Shown piece by piece: positions 22,424 through 33,902 of a stretch of 64,000 nt of DNA; within the stretch, counting starts at the first letter, position 1; every line of letters begins with the position of its first letter. The position numbers and the translations under genes are program-made. This DNA comes from Rostrohypoxylon terebratum (taxonomy: Eukaryota > Ascomycota > Sordariomycetes > Xylariales > Hypoxylaceae). The stretch is taken from NCBI GenBank assembly GCA_022497145.1, contig MU385904.1, positions 124,001 through 188,000 of the forward strand, given 5' to 3'. Below the pieces are notes generated by a model. The model searched no databases. It saw only the letters and a list, made by a program, of their open reading frames with translations, and was not told the origin of the DNA.

Positions 22424-24500
22424 ATGGCTGAGTCGTCGCGGAGGACATCCGAGACGGGTGGCCCTCCAGCAAACACGATGCCAGACGATGTGGAAAAGGA
22501 AGCTCAGGCACCACCACCAGAACTTGATGAGGCGGAAAGAAACTTCCAGCCAAAGACTCTTAAGTTTTGGTCTGTTATGCTGAGTATATACCTAGCTCTG
22601 TTTCTAGTAGCCCTCGACCGAACCATCATCAGTACCGCCATCCCCCAGATAACACAAGATTTTCATAGTCTGGGGGATATAGGTTGGTATGGCTCGGCCT
22701 ACCAATTAACAACGGCGGCATCTCAACTTGTGTTTGGCAGAATTTACAAGTTTTATGAGGTAAAGAGGTATGTCTGGGATATTATTCGTTAGCAAGTTAC
22801 GTACAACATAACACCAAACTAACTGTGTTCTCACCAACTAGGGTATTCCTAATCGCGGTCGCACTATTCGAAATTGGTTCCGTCATTTGTGGTGCGGCTC
22901 CAAACTCGATCGCCTTCATTCTCGGCCGTGCCATCGCCGGTCTCGGCAGTGCGGGTATCTTCTCGGGTGTTATGATCATTATGATTCCTTTGGTGCCGCT
23001 CCGAAAAAGACCGATGTTTCAGGGTATTTTTGGGACTGTATTCGGAGTCAGCTCGGTCATGGGTCCTCTCGTCGGAGGTGCTTTTACTGCTCACGTCACT
23101 TGGAGGTAAATCTTGGCGACTCGCTCCCTTGAGTTTAGCAAACTAACGTCGTCGCATTCAGATGGTGTTTCTATATCAACCTTCCTATTGGCGCAGTCGC
23201 TTTCTTGTGCCTTTCGATAGTAAACCTTCCGAACAAACCACCAGTACCGGCGCCTTTCTGGGAACATTTCACTCGATTAGATCCTCTCGGGACCTTCTTC
23301 TTCGTCCCGAGTATCGTCTGTCTCTTGCTCGCGTTGCAATGGGGTGGATCGACGTACGCGTGGGGTAGTTGGCGCATAATCCTTTTGCTTGTGCTCTTCG
23401 CGGTTCTTTTCATCGTCTTCGCGTGTGTCCAGGTATTCATGCCTGATACTGCGACGGTTCCGGTGAGGATCATTTCTCAGCGCAGTATCGCAGCCGCGAC
23501 TGTATTCATGCTTGCTGTTGCTGGCGCAATGCTAATGACTGTCTACTATATTCCCCTGTGGTGTAAGTATATTCTTAGCTGGAATACCCCAGCTCCCTCC
23601 GTTGCACATTGTATCATGTCACAGGCTTACACAAAGAATACAGTCCAGGTTGTGAAAGGTGTCAACGCGGTGCAATCTGGTATTGATACACTACCTCTCG
23701 TACTCAGTCTTGTTGTGGCTAGCTTCGTAAATGGGGGCTTGACACAGAAACTCGGGTACTACGTGCCATCTATGATAGCTTGTCCGACTATCATGTCCGT
23801 AGGGCTAGGCTTATTAAGCACCTTCAAAGTCGACACGAGTTCTTCACATTGGATCGGATTCCAGTTCCTCGTTGGTTTTGGTTTAGGTATGGGAATGCAG
23901 TCGGCCGGTCTTTCGGCCCAGGCAGTCCTTCCTAAGCCAGATATTCCAACTGGAATCGCCATTATGTTTTTCGTGCAGCAATTGGGAGGAGCTGTTTTCA
24001 CATCAGTTGGCCAGAATCTCTTGAGTAGTTATATGGTTCAGCACGTATCAGAAGTCCCCGGGCTGAGCCCCGAGCAGATCACCAACACCGGAGCCACAGA
24101 TCTTGTAGAAAGCGTTCCGCCTTCGTCTCGACCTGCCGTTAGGAAGCTCTACAACGATGCCCTTTCCCGAGTATTCCTCTGTGGTATGGGGGTGGCACTT
24201 GTCGCCTTTGTAGCAGCGTTCTTTATGGAATGGAAAAACATCAAGAAGACCGGACCGAAGGCAAATCCACCGGGAGAAATGAAGGAAGAAAATTCAACTA
24301 CCGTAGGCGAACAGAAAACATCAGCTATAGGCCACTCAACGGAAACTCCGGAGAAGGTAGAACGACATTCCGTTCAGCTCGAAAGGGAGCTAGAAAAAGA
24401 TGTCCGGATATCCAATGAAGTGGGCAAAGACCCATCCACAACCTCCTCCACGCCTAAGCCTATCGATATCGATAAATCAATCGCCCACACGTCAGATTAA
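22424..24500 (+). CDS. MFS multidrug-type exporter (14-TM DHA2-like), about 621 aa
   Basis: Proton-driven plasma-membrane exporter. Exons 22424..22767, 22842..23105, 23162..23562, 23644..24500; introns of 74, 56 and 81 nt, all GT-AG, each restoring family sequence (VKR|VFLIAV, TWR|WCFYIN, PLWF|QVVKG). The first span carries the LVALDRTIISTAIPQI motif, then GSAYQLTTAASQLVFGRIYKF (motif A region), the LGRAIAGLGSAG stretch and the antiporter motif GVSSVMGPLVGGAF. About 14 hydrophobic segments follow in total, with the long polar insert typical of this class. N- and C-termini are hydrophilic; the C-terminal 100 residues are Ser/Glu/Lys-rich. Such pumps often sit in toxin or metabolite clusters, and here a Zn2Cys6 gene diverges from it. 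Substrate unknown. Confidence 0.92.
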
Positions 24501-27058
24501 GCTTTAAGAGTCTCATTCATACCGAGATTGGGTCTGGTGACAGTGGTGCGGCACAGAATCATTCCGGCAATGATTCTCTAAGTTTGGAAAGTTGTAGGTT
24601 AGGTATATTGTAATTACGGGTATATGGAGAGGATTGCATATGCCATAGGATCTAGATTAATCAACATCTCCAATCAGGATCATCTTGGGCTAGATGGAAA
24701 CAGGCAAACGATTTACCTGGATACTATACTGCCAAGAAGTATGTACATACTATTATTTTGTACATAATATAATAATATTTAATCAAATTAGAGTAGAAAG
24801 AACGAATACATTTGGTGTGCAGGTGTGTAGTACAAAATGGGTCTCTACATAAGCTTATTGATGCACGTGTCTTAGATTTACACACTGTAAACTGACCCCT
24901 GTCCGGTGTAACGGTGAAAAAAGTCAAATCTATTAATAAATGGTGGTTATTGATGCTTAGTAAAGACTTCAAGGTCTTGGCGCAGCCTTTACTGGCGCAA
25001 CAACATTCTCTTCTGGAATCTCCATACTCACAATCTCACATACCGCTCAAGTTTCTGCGCTGTTCTTTTGTGATCATAAATGATTAGTGAACATCTCGTG
25101 TTGTCATAAATACAGTCGATATCACTATCCTGTTTATGACACTCTATTTCATACTCTATTCCCCTCGGGAACTAGTATTATAATAGACCACATTTTTATA
25201 TCGAGCCTTGCATAGGTACCTACCTAGGTTAGGGAAGTTCTAACAATAAAATTGGCATAGCTCCCTTCAACTTCGATTTCCAAGATCAACCTCCGTTTTA
25301 TCCCCCATCAGCCAATCTTCTACGAGTTGACCTTGTCCTGGTTTCCCATGTTTTTTCTATGTCTGGTATGAGCTGATGTGGGGGGTTCTTGCTTGTCCAA
25401 GGGTTGCTGATCGAAATGCAAATGCTGTTGTCAGCCACTCATCATAATATGCTGACTGTCAGAGAAACATATTGGAGGTCTATCTCGGGTCGGATCTGTA
25501 GAATCATATTACTTAGGGAATAACCTGATACTAGCTGTGGTCATTCATGATAGGGTCCCATCAGAAGGATTTAGCATTATTTTGACTAGCAATTACTTTC
25601 TTTGTATTATAGATTCCCCCACCGAATATTCCTTCGTTAATCCTAGCAACAATAACCAGCTGAAGCTCAAGGCGGATCAATTGGGTTTTCCTTGGCTGCT
25701 CTACACGCCCCGCCTGTTTCTTCTAGAAGCTTTAAGACAAGTTTGCCGGGAACTAAGCATGATGATGTGGGGGTAATGTCTTTAAATACGATATTATCTG
25801 GAATCGTATACCAGTGGTGTCTATTTCTCCGAGGTAAAATACCTGTTTAGCGCCATCGCCTCTGTCGTCAACTTGGAGTCTCTACCACGGCTTCTAGTGC
25901 TGAATAAGTTAATGGGTAGCAAGTAGTAGTGGCGAGCGAACAAGGGCGTTGGACAAGGTCCTGTCAATATACTCATACATAGGTATGAAGCCCCGTATCT
26001 AAAACAGGGTTAGAATACCGTTTTCCTATTATATTTTACTGCATGCTCAAGCGAACCCAGGAAAGGAATTCAAGAGCTTACCCAGCCTACACCGCAATAC
26101 TATATTCCCTCTTACTCCACCTAGACAGCTTTAAAATCTGTCTCCATTAGCCGATTTCCATGCCTTAGTCCTAATACATAAGCTATCATGTACCTACTCT
26201 AGAAGAATATCATTATGGGCCTACCGCGGCATAAGATTAACAGGGGTTGCCAAACTACAACCTGTCAAAGCTGTCAAGCTTCCCCTCGCCATTAGAACAC
26301 ACACCTAATGCAGCCCTGTAGCCGAATGCTTGGTAAATCTGGAGATAAAATTGGAACAGCAACATTAATCCCGCCGGCTCAGACCCCGACGTACTTAGTC
26401 AGGATGGGACCCGTATGTTACCTTACCATTCGAGGCAGGCCAGCCTAGGCGGCCATCATCGCAGTAGACACACATTATGGTGCCAGCTTAATCTCACAAA
26501 GGACCGCCTTACTTATCTAGGCGAAACCCCGACTAAAATAAGCTCAGTGTCCTAACTGAAAGGCTATTTTCCGTATAGGAAGAAGATTCCTAGTTTCTTT
26601 AATCCCTCAAGCGTCTCCAGTCCCAGGGGAAAGGGGCAGATAGACGATCGGCGCACGGGGCAGGGCCGAGTAAGACATGGGGATAGCTCGGCACTCTCGC
26701 CTGCGGGACGCAATACGCGATGCGTATCATCAGATTATGATAGGTAGTAGTATGGGGACTTCATACATCCGCGAGTAAGATCGTTCCACTCGATGGCAAT
26801 ATTGAAGGAGGCCTGTATAATGCGGTCATACGTATAACAAATATGACGAGGCGCTCGTGTTCGCCTTGTCCCTCAAAGTTAGGCGTAACGTACCTATATG
26901 ACATATGATACATCCGAGGAGCATTTAGAATTACGACACCAAAGATCGACGCTCTCCAACTTAGGGAAAACAATAAAGAAATCTCGTACAACCACAGATC
27001 AACGTATCACCATCCACGTCATTTGATCTCCCATAAGCAGTCGCTGACGACGGTCCAT
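24501..27058. other. Long AT-rich intergenic region
   Basis: About 2.6 kb without a supported gene. A 79-codon frame at 25537-25776 lacks an ATG start. A TAGGTACCTACCTAGGTTAGG tract (first 20 bases at 25213-25232) matches the scattered CCTAGG motif. It may contain decayed coding or transposon sequence, but nothing was recognised. Confidence 0.4.
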
Positions 27059-28638
27059 ATGAAGAAACAAGAATGGATGACGGGACCGACGTTCGCAATC
27101 GACGATATGATCGACCCGGCAATATCAGGCTGTGAAAGCCCTTCCTCTTCCACAACCGCGCCGAAGCGCAAAAGGGCAAGCCGACCCAAGGTTCGAACGG
27201 GGTGTATTACTTGGTGAGTCTATCAATAGAAAAAAGGGATCGTCTATCCTCCAAAACTAATTATGTCCATGTAGCAAGTATGTGAGATTCATATCCGTAT
27301 TTGTTGTCATGTCGCGAAATGGGGCTCTAGTGTAGCCCCTTTTTCATAGCCTCATCCCAGCCTGAGATCACGCACCAAAACCATCGCCCTTCGCCCACTC
27401 TTAGGGTCCTAAGATATTATTCAGGGCTAACAGCATATTTTCTACGAACTAGGATACGACGCGTAAAATGCGACGAGACCAAACCAGCATGCACGAGGTG
27501 CACCAGTACAGGCCGTAAATGCGACGGGTACGGGGGCGCCGCGCCGCCGCGTCCCAAGAGATCGCCATCCTCAGCGCCCTCGACATCCTCCTCCAGCACA
27601 CCCCCCTTCGTGCTAGGGAACCCGCTAACCCCGAATAACCTCCCGCGGGACCCGTACCGGCACACCGGCCTCGCAGCAGCCTCCGCGCAGAGGAACCTGC
27701 GGCCGCTAGCCGCCGACATCGAGGGCACGGAGCAGGAGCGGCAGTTCTTCCACCGGTTCCGGCGCGCGGCCGAGGCCGGGTTAGCCATGCACGCAAGCAG
27801 CCTAGGAGCCGGGTTCTGGCGACGCCTAGTTCCTCTCGTCGGGCAATCGGACGCAGCGGTGCGGCACGCGCTGATCGCGCTGGGCGCCGCGCACCAGAGC
27901 GCGCAGTTGCAGCAGGAACAGGCTCAGACACAAGTCCAGGGTAGACAAGTAACAGGGGGGCCAGGTGCGAGGATGAGAACGGCGGCGATAGACAATGTGG
28001 CGGTGGCGGGGAGGGAAAGTCCGGAGATTACGAGTACACTGCAAGAACGCCACCACCATCCTCATTCTCATCACCAGCAATCGTCCTACATCTCGACACC
28101 CCCGCCCGAAGATACTAGCAGCAGCAGCAGCAGCAGCGCGTGCGTAGACCAACTCGAGCTCTTCATGATCCAGCAGTACAACCTCTCCATCTACCACCTC
28201 CAACAACACGTACAACCTGGCTCGCCCCCCGAGAGCGTCGAGATAACGCTGATCTGCTGCCTAGTCTTCGTGTGCATCGAGACCTCGCGCGGCAGCGAGG
28301 CCGCGGCTCTAGCGCACGTCGCGAACGGGCTACAGATCATCAGAGCCTTGCCTCCGGACTCCGAGCTCGCGCATTTTCCGCCTCATTCGAGCGGGGGTAG
28401 GATAACAAGTGATGGTGGTGGTGGCGGTAGTACTAATGCGAATGGTGTCTCACCGCGCATATCCCGATCCGACTGGCGCCGACTCCTCGACTTCTTCCTC
28501 GCCCTCGAGCCCAGCGCCGCAACGTACGGCTTCACCAGCAGCCAACCACCGACGATGAGCACGTGGGAAACGCCGCTGGAGTGTTTCGACGAGATGTTAC
28601 CGCAGTGGGAGATGGAGTCTGGCGAAGTGGACATATAA
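27059..28638 (+). CDS. Zn2Cys6 transcription factor with a 3-nt microexon, about 447 aa
   Basis: Exons 27059..27213, 27275..27277 (CAA) and 27453..28638; introns 27214..27274 (61 nt, GTGAGT...TGTAG) and 27278..27452 (175 nt, GTATGT, GGCTAAC branch, CTAG). Only inclusion of the CAA triplet rebuilds the second cysteine and Lys of GCITCKIRRVKCDE; skipping it gives Trp in place of Cys. The rest of the cluster is PACTRCTSTGRKC. Next come a basic/Pro/Ser linker, a fungal-specific domain start (ERQFFHRFRRA...FWRRLVPLV...ALIALGAAH), a Ser run from AGC repeats (28118-28137) and FMIQQYNLSIYHLQQ. At about 447 aa it is shorter than many relatives and stops soon after the middle domain. The third exon is very GC-rich. 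Confidence 0.82.
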
Positions 28639-28964
28639 ACTTTAGCCTCAAAGAAAAACAATAATGAGAAAATTTCCCAAAAAGATCTACGTAGACATAA
28701 AAGTCATTGCATGTTACGAAAACAAACTCGATTCGTTTCCTATTTCCGCGGTGACTAACTGCGACACAGCCCGAGAGAAATGGCCGAAATCCCTCCACTA
28801 TCCGCTCAGATGAGTAGGATTATGTTTCCCACTAACGCCGTCTTCGTACAAATAAATAGAAAGGGGTATTTTGCCAGTGAAAATAATCAACCGTCTGCAC
28901 CTCACTAAAATTCTTTCCCTCCCGTCCCGATTCCCGGGGACCCCGAGCACTTCGTGAGGCATAA
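28639..28964. other. Convergent spacer, 3' regions
   Basis: About 325 bp between two stop codons facing each other. Nothing besides probable 3' UTRs seen. Confidence 0.4.
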
Positions 28965-31892
28965 TTATAGACGTCCATTCGCGACCTCTTTCTTGAATAT
29001 CCGAACACCATATATATCATAAAACGAATAGCCTTCGTTTAATTCTAGCCTTTGTATAGGCGTTTGCTGATCTTCATCGTCTTCACTTTCGCTTACGTCA
29101 TCCCATTCTGTGGGTGCCACTGGAAAAGGTCCACTCGTGTTGAAGCCCGCTTGGTGCGTGGCGGGTTGCTTTCCCTTGGTTGTGACTTTTGGTTGCTTTG
29201 GCGCGACCGACTTTCGAACAACTCTTACAACTCTCTCATCATCGCCTAACGCCAGCCATTCTAGCTTTAATTCCGGGTGATGCGAGACAGCATCAATTAT
29301 GAAACGGCGTGTCTCGCGCATGACAGAAAGACATGTGTCTTCCGTTCTGAACGAAACAAGTTGCAATGCCCGCAGGTTCACCAGGCCAGCTATGTTTTGG
29401 AGAAAGATGTGCTGAATGCTGTTAGTACCATTCAACTAGTATATACCCACAATAATCGTCGACGGACGTAGGGGAAAATACTTACAATTGAATTCATTCC
29501 CATGATGACAGCCAGCTCTTCCAGCGCTTTCCCTCGTCTGCAAATGAGCTGTACCGCTTTTTCGTTGAGATCCCACGAGTTATCGGCTTGGTTCTTGATC
29601 ATGAGACGTTTGATATTATGCATATCTATGAAAAAAAAATATAGTAAGCATGAGAAACTTGATAGAAAATTTCAAGACAGACGTACGCTTTTTCAAGACG
29701 AACTTGCGAATCTGCTCAATGTTCGTCCCTGGATTTGACGCGAAGCTTTCCGGCTTGTATTTAGGTGATCGCTGAAGCATGAGTACCTCCTTGACACATT
29801 CAAGTTCCGAAACCAGTTGAAGGAATTGGAGGCCAACATCATCGGTAAAGACCTTACGTAAGGGAAGGGGTTTCAGCCTGTTTTCTTTGATCAATAGTGC
29901 CCAGAATCTTTTCTGTTCACCAACATTCAACAAGGTGACTCGAGTTAATGTCCGGAGATCTATAGCCTTCGCTAGGACCGAAGCCTTGATCGGTATAAGA
30001 TGAATGCTGAGAGAGTGGAGGCCGATGCCTCTAGTGTCTCGTGCATACTGATTGGCGTCATAAGCCCGCTTCTCTTTCTCATCCACGGCCTTAGGCTTAG
30101 AGAGTAGCTTCTCTTGCTTTTCGGTGATCGAAACAGGTTGTTCATTGATATCTTTGGGTTCTAGGTTATGGGTCTTTTTTTCACTGAAGCATTAGTATTT
30201 TGTTCATTAAGTAATACAACAGTAATTTTATAAGGCCAAAGAGCACTCACATCAACCGAACTGCTTAATTCCTTGGGCAGTGGCGCATCCGCCATAATTA
30301 TGTCATTAGCTGGCTGTAGCTCAACGCCAAGCTGCTCTTCAGGAACTGTCACATCAATATCATCGGGGTCAACGTCATATGGCGCATCAAAGGACACCGC
30401 CTTGGGCAGACGATCTTTCGATTCACTTTCGAGAGGCTGCAGCTGCTCTGCACTGCCAGCAGACGAGCTTGGCTTATCGTCCGTAGTCTGGACCTGTGTA
30501 GGAGCATCATCCTTCTCTTTCTTTTCTGTCCATTCCACATATTTTGTTGCGGCTGCAGTAATAGTCTCTAAGGCATCTACCTGATCAGCGTAGGTGAATT
30601 CACTCGTACCGTTCACGTGATCGGCAATACGTTGGAAGACTTTGTTGACGCCATCAACAAAGCGGTCGCGCTCAGAAGGCGTAGATTTCTCTTCTTGGGC
30701 CTCTTCTTTCCTGCCTTCTGTAGCCGGGCTCGCGTTTTTTACCTGTGAGTGGTCTAGGTCAAATATACGACCTAACACCAACTCCTGAGCCTTTTTTTCT
30801 TCTTGCGCTCGAAAGGCTTTTGCTGGCCCACTGCTATCGTAGTTGGCTGTTACTAGAGGGACGACTTGAAATTCGTCATCCTCAGATTCGTCAAGTTCAG
30901 CGTCAGGAGATGGTTTTCTTGCTTGCAGTGCGAGAGAATGTGAGAAAGAAAGTTTCAATTTCCGTAGTGTTGCAGAAGAATTGCGCACGCAAGTTTGAAT
31001 CTCCGGGATAACGTCGAGGCTATCGATATCAAGCACACTAAGACTTTCTAGATCCCTGAATCCCGAAATTGTGGGCGGCTCTGAGATCTCGGGCACCTTC
31101 TTGGAGGCCCTACTTTTCCAGGTAGATTTAAAGACTGGAGACGTAGATGCCAGCGTGGGAGGGGGACCGTAGATTGTGCTGCTAGCAATACCGTTGCTAG
31201 GCGCTGTCCACACTTGCGACGGTACTGCCCCGTACTCGGAATATGGGAAGCTGGGGTAAGGAAGAGGGGGAGGAACTTCGTAAATCGAGGGGCCTGCTTG
31301 TAAGCGAAGATGAAGATGTCTCAAAGTCTTGATTTGGTGGAGCTGTTTGTAGACAGGTCTGCTCAACTCGACTCGGATGTTCCATCGGAAGGCATCCAGC
31401 GACTGAGCCTTACGCAGAGTGAGAAGTAGGAGTGTGTTTAGAAACTTTCCACACGAGACATTGGCAAGATACGGCTTATAGGCGGCCTCAGCCCTGTCAC
31501 CTACACTGAGCGTGTCGAGAGAGATTTCCCTTAGATATTGTGCATAGTTGTAGTCGCTGGTGGCAAAGGTGGATAGGCCACCGGCGAGGCCATCTATTGG
31601 GGAATCGAAGAATGGGTCATCCTCGTCAGGAAATACGATGTGGAAATTGCGATATAGCTGTGCGGCGGCGAAGTCTCGAAAGCGCCGACAGACGAGAGAA
31701 ACGCAGATCAAGTCGGATTGAACAAGCTGCGAGAGGTTCGTTAGCCAGTGGATTTATAAAGACAATGTACTATGAAGCAAGGGTTATAATTACATTAGCG
31801 CATATCTCTTTCAATATCTCATCGGGCAATTCGAGAACGTTGGTTACTTTGCGTAGCGTGACAGCCGGAGCACTGGCTCGTTCAATGTCCAT
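28965..31892 (-). CDS. F-box protein, about 882 aa
   Basis: Probable substrate adaptor of an SCF ubiquitin ligase. Exons 31892..31794, 31726..30251, 30173..29687, 29625..29486, 29411..28965; introns 67, 77, 61 and 74 nt. Removing the first intron assembles the N-terminal F-box (VLELPDEILKEICANLVQSD then VSLVCRRFRDFAAAQLYRNFHI), strong support for this start; a stop lies just upstream. Leu-rich segments (LRHLHLRLQ, FRDLESLSVLDIDSLD, LRKLKLSFSH) alternate with acidic, Ser/Pro-rich disordered stretches, as in fungal F-box/LRR-like proteins. Two introns need an AG that is not the first after the branch site (second intron AAAAAAAG, last intron CATTCAG), so those junctions are less certain. Target unknown. 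Confidence 0.8.
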
Positions 31893-33902
31893 GACGATGC
31901 GGTGGGCCAAAGATCGTAGTGGTTGGTCGATGCTCTAGAGATTTGGTACCCGTAGTGGGCAAACAAGATGAAGGTATCTAGTTCGGCTAGTTGTTCTGTC
32001 AATTTGAATGTTTATACCTAATTATCTCGATAAGCCGTGCAGTCGCATAAGCCGTTTGTGGATGCAGTGATGCGATGAGACAGTTCCAAGATTAGCGGAT
32101 GAAATTGAGTTTTTGCATGGATCGAAGGGGTCTGTATGTTCGGATGAATCGAATCTAGGATATAACATGTATCGCGCCTGATTTAGTTTATCGACGAGAT
32201 GGCGAGATATATGTTTCACTGTATGCAGATATGCTGATTTGGGAATGAGTCCGACGCCTTTGAAGAAGAAGATGGGGGGTTTACTAGTAGAAGAAGCTGG
32301 TTTATGAAGTATGCAGGGATGAAGGATAATAGACGTTTAACAGTTAGTAAGGTGGGTAGGCTGAGGAGGCAGGTACGTAAGAGGTAAGGTGACGATTACT
32401 AGACCCAGCTAACCCGCACTAAAAAAGGCACATGTTAGAACGTGTATTAATACGCACTAGGTAAATATAAACCCCACCAAGTACACGGGTCAACGGGCGG
32501 ACGGGGAGGCAGGTACGGACGGAGAAACTTGCCGGTTCCACGGGTGAGTATCTAGACCTGATTGGTCAACGGCAAGGGGGAAGACTCGAGGTTGTATGCA
32601 AATCAAATCAAATTGAGAAGAGAAACCTGGGTTTTACTATTAGGTCCCGTCCTGCGAATATCCAACGTTCAATGTCCAAAGTCAAGGTCAGGAATGAATC
32701 TGGCGAGATTGAAATTTGGTGAGATAGACAGGTAAGGGTGTTTTTGGACATGTTCGTCTGATAATTAACAACAAGCCATGCCGAAACTAGTGTATAAGAT
32801 CCCGCGCATCGGTATTAGAATATTTATATCGAACTAGTAATAATATCAAGACTCCCCAAATAAGATTGAGATGACTGTGTTTCCTGTTTATTCGTTACTC
32901 ATGATTGGAAGCCCACAGCAATTAGTAACTATCGGCGGGCGGAGAAACGGTTCTAATGTACGCAATTGCATGCAAGTCGTTTGGATGTCATACATGTGTT
33001 AATTCATTGGTATGAACTATTCCTAAACGAGAAGTTGTGAGCGAAGGTTTCCAGAATCCCCATATCGTACCAGATCATCTTTGGAAAAACAATATAATAT
33101 TCTGGAATTCTAATGACACTTCATGGTCGAGGTTTCAGCATTTATATTTAGGTTCATAGGTCCCTACATCTCCGTTTCTTCCTCCTCTAAGCTATAATCA
33201 GTTTGATCCCATCGTATGCCTCTCATATGCTGTACACTTTGACAATGTCGGGTTAGGTGACTATACAGAAAGCATATGTATTTATTGTCTGCCATATTCT
33301 TTAATGTGAACTATCTCGAAACATTAAAACCGAGAACTTTGACTTATGAGATTTAACGTTCCCGATCGCTTGGGAACCCTAGCAATACAGTAAAGTCTAT
33401 TATCGTACTAGGGTGTCCCACGCTAGCTCAGGTGTAGAGTCGCTTCCTGGCTTCCCGTTTCATCGCTTCTTGGTCAAGTTAGAATTTAGAAGAGCGAGGG
33501 GCGGAAGGATCGTCGTTCCCCGCTTTAGCTGGGCTGTGCTAACGCTCTAAACGCTCCGCCTTCCACTATTATCAATTGTCAATTCCAGGTTATCAATCGC
33601 CATCAAACCACCTAAAAATCACCCCAAAACCATATCATCAACAATGTCACTTTCTTTCCATTTATTGGATTAAATCTACATTAGCAGTTTTTTTCCCTTT
33701 TGTTTTTTTCTATACGGCTGGTTTCGATTTAAGCAGCCTCTCATTTTTATCTTCGAATTCGATCTTTCTACCAGTGTTGTCTTGTTAATGTATTAGCGAC
33801 GTTGCCAATTTATTTTTCACGCGCTTACATGACCGGAACTTTTCTGCCGTAACAGTTCGCGTACAACAACCCCAACATATACTCCGGCTTTTTATCCTCG
33901 AC
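31893..33902. other. Divergent spacer between F-box and transglutaminase-like genes
   Basis: About 2.0 kb, AT-rich, carrying two promoters and leaders. A T-rich leader tract (33688-33715) precedes the downstream gene. No additional gene or RNA recognised. Confidence 0.4.

Noticed and set aside
25537..25776. 79-codon plus-strand frame
   Set aside because: Begins with GTG, has no in-frame ATG and no recognisable domain.
27417..27931. Minus-strand frames of 123 and 160 codons
   Set aside because: Antisense to the Zn2Cys6 regulator coding exon, which carries a recognisable zinc cluster.
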